From assembly GCA_023409735.1 (NCBI GenBank), contig JAEYRB010000063.1, forward strand, positions 1 to 64,000: 64,000 bases of DNA, written 5' to 3'. The position numbers and the translations under genes are program-made. Origin of the DNA: Bacillota bacterium. Its GTDB lineage: Bacteria; Bacillota; Clostridia; Acetivibrionales; DTU013. Of this stretch, positions 61,429-64,000 are shown one piece after another (the first letter of the stretch is position 1; every line of letters starts with the position of its first letter). The notes beneath the pieces are model-generated. The model made no database searches. It was not told the origin of the DNA and saw nothing but the letters and a program-made list of their open reading frames with translations.

Positions 61429-62661
61429 ATGAGTGATAGCTGTAACGGATGTGAAAGCAACAGCTGCGGTTCGTGTGAATCGGGCAGCTGTGGAGAGAGG
61501 AAGCAGAGCTTTATTGAGAAAACCCATGAAATGAATAATATTAAAAAGGTAATAGGAATTGTAAGCGGAAAGGGAGGAGTCGGCAAATCGCTGGTAACCT
61601 CCATGCTTGCTGTTCAAATGCGCAGGAAGGGCTACAATGTGGGAATTTTAGATGCCGACATAACCGGGCCTTCCATACCTAAGGTTTTTGGAATTACAAA
61701 AAAGGCACAGGGAAATGAGTACGGCATTTTGCCGCAAAGGACCCATAATGATATTGGTATTATGTCTGTAAATCTTCTTTTGGACAAGGACGATGCACCT
61801 GTTATCTGGAGAGGTCCTATAATAGGCGGTACAGTTAAGCAGTTCTGGACAGATGTTATCTGGGGTGATGTAGATTATCTGTTCCTGGATATGCCGCCCG
61901 GCACGGGAGATGTAGCCCTGACAGTTTTCCAGTCAATCCCGCTGGATGGCATAGTCATTGTAACCTCACCTCAGGAGCTGGTCTCACTGATAGTTAAGAA
62001 GGCTTACAATATGGCGAAGATGATGAACATACCTATTCTTGGTATTGTGGAGAATATGAGTTATCTCAAATGCCCTGACTGCGGCAAGGAGATCAAGCTC
62101 TTCGGAGAAAGCAGGATAGATGAGACAGCGGCTGAATTAGGGCTCAAGGTGCTTGACAAGCTACCGATAGATCCTGAAGTAGCACAGCTCTGCGACAAGG
62201 GCGAAATCGAAAGGATGACAGGCGATTATTTATCTGAGACAGTCAGTTTTATAGAGAAGAGGCTGCCTGCTTCTGATGATGGAATTGTTCGCATTGCTAT
62301 ACCGACTGAGGGCGAAAACGTATGCTCACATTTTGGTAAATGCGGTACCTTCACAGTAGTTGAAATCGAAAATAATACAGTAAAGAGCAAAACAAGCCTT
62401 GATACAACAGGCAATCAGCATTCTCTGCTGCCAGGATTCCTTGCTGAACATGGCGTGAATATGGTTATTGCCGGAGGAATGGGTGAGGGCGCACTTCAGG
62501 GACTTATGAATAATGGCATTGATGCAATAACAGGTGTAAGCGGAAGTATTGATGAGGCTATCAGCGCATACCTAAATGGAGAGCTGGAATCCTCTGATGC
62601 CTGCTGCCCGGGACATGACCATGAGCATGAAGGTGGAGGCTGCAGCTGCGGAAAGCACTGA
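61429..62661 (+). CDS. Mrp/NBP35-family Fe-S carrier ATPase with NifX-like domain
   Basis: 410 residues. A Cys-rich N-terminus (CNGCESNSCGSCESGSC) precedes the Mrp P-loop (GKGGVGKS, 47-54). Further Mrp motifs are DADITGPSIPK, DMPPGTGD and the bridging CPDC (about 215-218), which binds the shared 4Fe-4S cluster. After about residue 285 is a dinitrogenase iron-molybdenum-cofactor-type domain (IAIPTEGENVCSHFGKC, MVIAGGMGEGA), and the end is a His/Cys tail (CCPGHDHEHEGGGCSCGKH). It assembles and delivers Fe-S clusters in the cytoplasm. GAGGTG precedes ATG 61429. Fusion of Mrp with a NifX-like domain is known in anaerobes. Confidence 0.9.
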   Translation: MSDSCNGCESNSCGSCESGSCGERKQSFIEKTHEMNNIKKVIGIVSGKGGVGKSLVTSMLAVQMRRKGYNVGILDADITGPSIPKVFGITKKAQGNEYGILPQRTHNDIGIMSVNLLLDKDDAPVIWRGPIIGGTVKQFWTDVIWGDVDYLFLDMPPGTGDVALTVFQSIPLDGIVIVTSPQELVSLIVKKAYNMAKMMNIPILGIVENMSYLKCPDCGKEIKLFGESRIDETAAELGLKVLDKLPIDPEVAQLCDKGEIERMTGDYLSETVSFIEKRLPASDDGIVRIAIPTEGENVCSHFGKCGTFTVVEIENNTVKSKTSLDTTGNQHSLLPGFLAEHGVNMVIAGGMGEGALQGLMNNGIDAITGVSGSIDEAISAYLNGELESSDACCPGHDHEHEGGGCSCGKH

Positions 62662-63065
62662 TAAGAGCTGCAAGTGTCTTATATAAGCTACGTTATTACG
62701 TCAAATTTATGAATAAGAAATATGGAAGAACATATTAACCTGTCATTTAATAAAAGAGACTGTCTCAAAATCAGTATAAAGTCTGATCAGAGACGGTCTA
62801 TTTTTATTGATAAAATATGCCTTAATCTGTAAGCACTAACTTGGTAAAAATCTATGTAAATATTATAGTATTGAGGAAAAGCTTCAAGGATAGATTAGGA
62901 TTGGAGAATATCACAATAAATGATATCATTTATTATATATTATGCGGCACCACGAACTCTATTGAACTAAGGATATATTAATGTAAACTTCTCTGCTGAC
63001 AGAGTGCTTAAAGAAATTGAAACTAATCTCTAAAATTTCAATATGCAAAATTAGGAGGTGCTATA
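62662..63065. other. Intergenic region with terminator before lpdA
   Basis: About 400 bases. It holds the Mrp terminator (62757-62807) and then an AT-rich leader. An AGGAGG site lies at about 63053-63058 for the next gene. Confidence 0.5.
62757..62807 (+). terminator. Terminator after the Mrp gene
   Basis: AGACTGTCTC pairs with GAGACGGTCT (one G-U), with an inner TCAG/CTGA pair, and is followed by ATTTTTATT. Confidence 0.75.
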
Positions 63066-64000
63066 ATGGCTTTTGATCTAATTATTATTGGGGGCGGACC
63101 GGCTGGCTATCTTGCTGCAGAAAGAGCAGGATACGAGGGTCTTGATACGCTCCTTATAGAGAAAAGAAATATTGGTGGTGTATGCCTTAATGAGGGCTGT
63201 GTACCGTCAAAGACATTGCTTTATTCGGCAAAGCTATACAATGGCGCAGTTCATGGGGAAAAATACGGTATCACTGTGGAAAATGCAGTGCTCAACCATG
63301 AAGTTGTGGTTAAAAGAAAAGATAAGGTAGTAAAAACACTTGTAACAGGAATAAAGGCAAAGCTTAAGCAAAACAAGGTGACGCTTGTTGAAGGTATTGC
63401 ACAGATAGTAGGAAGAGGAGCCGAGGGATATGAGATCAAGGTGGATGACAAGGTTTACAGCGGCCAGAGGCTTTTAATAGCTACAGGCTCTGTAGCTGTC
63501 ATCCCACCCATACCTGGAGTAAAGGAAGGAATAGAGAAGGGTTATGTGCTCACCAACCGTGAGATACTTGACCTTACGGCGATTCCGGCTACGCTTGTAA
63601 TAGTGGGCGGCGGAGTAATAGGACTAGAAATGGCATCCTATTTTAATACTGCCGGTAGCAAAGTAACAGTCATAGAAATGCTCGACCATATCGCCGGACC
63701 TACGGATAGGGAGATATCTGAAATTCTTATGAAGAATTATCAGAAAAAGGGCGTTGAGTTCAAGCTTGGAGCAAGGGTTATAGAGGTTAAGGAAGACGCT
63801 GTGATTTATGAGTTTGAGGGAAAGAGTTTTTCTGTTCCTGCTGAAAAGGTACTCATGAGCATAGGGAGAAGGGCTGCAACTGATGGATTCGGCCTTGAGA
63901 AGATCGGTGTTGAAACTGAGCGCGGACGGATAAAGACCGATGAGCACGGAAAGACAAACGTACCTGAGGTCTACGCTGCAGGAGATGTCAATGGAATCTC
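63066..64000 (+). CDS. lpdA: Dihydrolipoyl dehydrogenase (incomplete at the right edge)
   Basis: The first 311 codons of an FAD-dependent disulfide oxidoreductase; no stop is reached. The FAD site is IIIGGGPAGYLAAERAG. The redox-active disulfide is GGVCLNEGCVPSK (Cys-x4-Cys), the form typical of lipoamide dehydrogenases. An NAD site is VIVGGGVIGLE. The protein runs into the second FAD motif (VYAAGDVNG) at the edge. It reoxidises dihydrolipoyl groups in 2-oxoacid dehydrogenase or glycine cleavage complexes; which one is not visible. AGGAGG is 7 bases before ATG 63066. Confidence 0.92.
   Translation, partial: MAFDLIIIGGGPAGYLAAERAGYEGLDTLLIEKRNIGGVCLNEGCVPSKTLLYSAKLYNGAVHGEKYGITVENAVLNHEVVVKRKDKVVKTLVTGIKAKLKQNKVTLVEGIAQIVGRGAEGYEIKVDDKVYSGQRLLIATGSVAVIPPIPGVKEGIEKGYVLTNREILDLTAIPATLVIVGGGVIGLEMASYFNTAGSKVTVIEMLDHIAGPTDREISEILMKNYQKKGVEFKLGARVIEVKEDAVIYEFEGKSFSVPAEKVLMSIGRRAATDGFGLEKIGVETERGRIKTDEHGKTNVPEVYAAGDVNGI

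Overview
This 64 kb window looks like chromosome from a motile, Gram-positive anaerobe of the Clostridia. Supporting signs are strong GGAGG ribosome binding sites with many TTG starts, a tryptophan T-box leader, S-layer homology (SLH) surface proteins, a SigD-like promoter before motAB, a membrane stator, an HD-GYP protein and a one-carbon (fchA-folD) pair. I cannot name the genus. There are no rRNA genes, CRISPR arrays or prophage. The only mobile DNA seen is the 5' tip of an IS256-type transposase at the left edge and a possible IS21-type scar near 6.1 kb.

Layout. 0.3-4.5 kb: an AraC regulator divergent from a sugar isomerase/epimerase and two Gfo/Idh/MocA oxidoreductases. 4.7-6 kb: a PhzF-like isomerase and tRNA-Lys(CTT). 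6.5-9.5 kb: an acyl-ACP thioesterase-like protein, a small membrane protein and fchA-folD. 9.7-15.6 kb: two more AraC regulators divergent from a GH3 glycosidase and a GH4 (MelA-like) glycosidase. 16-19 kb: a YejK/NdpA-like nucleoid protein and a membrane-anchored MutS-like ATPase. 19.4-21.1 kb: motAB. 21.1-22.4 kb: DUF1294 and TerC membrane proteins. 22.6-26.9 kb (minus): a T-box-controlled trpXYZ transporter operon with an amidohydrolase as last gene. 27.5-45.4 kb: a 4626-residue SLH surface protein followed by a 1274-residue SLH-anchored subtilase. 45.9-48.7 kb: an XRE/S24-like regulator, an HD-GYP protein and a Nudix hydrolase. 48.8-61.2 kb: a cell-envelope block (LTA-synthase-like sulfatase, D-aspartate-ligase-like ATP-grasp protein, FemAB transferase, MurJ/SpoVB flippase, D,D-carboxypeptidase, a CapA-VanX-type fusion and an atypical MurE). 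61.4-64 kb: an Mrp/NBP35 Fe-S carrier and the start of a dihydrolipoyl dehydrogenase.

What stands out. (1) A structured element of about 68 bp, called R1 here, occurs five times, always pointing toward the next gene. It precedes the sugar isomerase, the PhzF-like gene, motA and, as a tandem pair, the SLH subtilase. It has an invariant TCGAT loop on a G/C stem and matches no riboswitch consensus I know. (2) FolD lacks the Lys and Gln used for cyclohydrolase chemistry, and its gene overlaps fchA, which may supply that step. (3) A single polypeptide joins a CapA-type domain to a VanX-type D-Ala-D-Ala dipeptidase, inside a peptidoglycan cross-bridge neighbourhood. (4) The giant SLH protein carries a duplicated beta-plus-helical module and Tyr/Ala-rich stretches. 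(5) Two other dispersed structured repeats (R2, R3) and a degenerate 38-bp tandem array lie between genes.

Starts were chosen from ribosome-binding-site position; where this moves a start inward from the longest open frame, the entry says so. Family assignments are from motif recognition by eye, without database searches.
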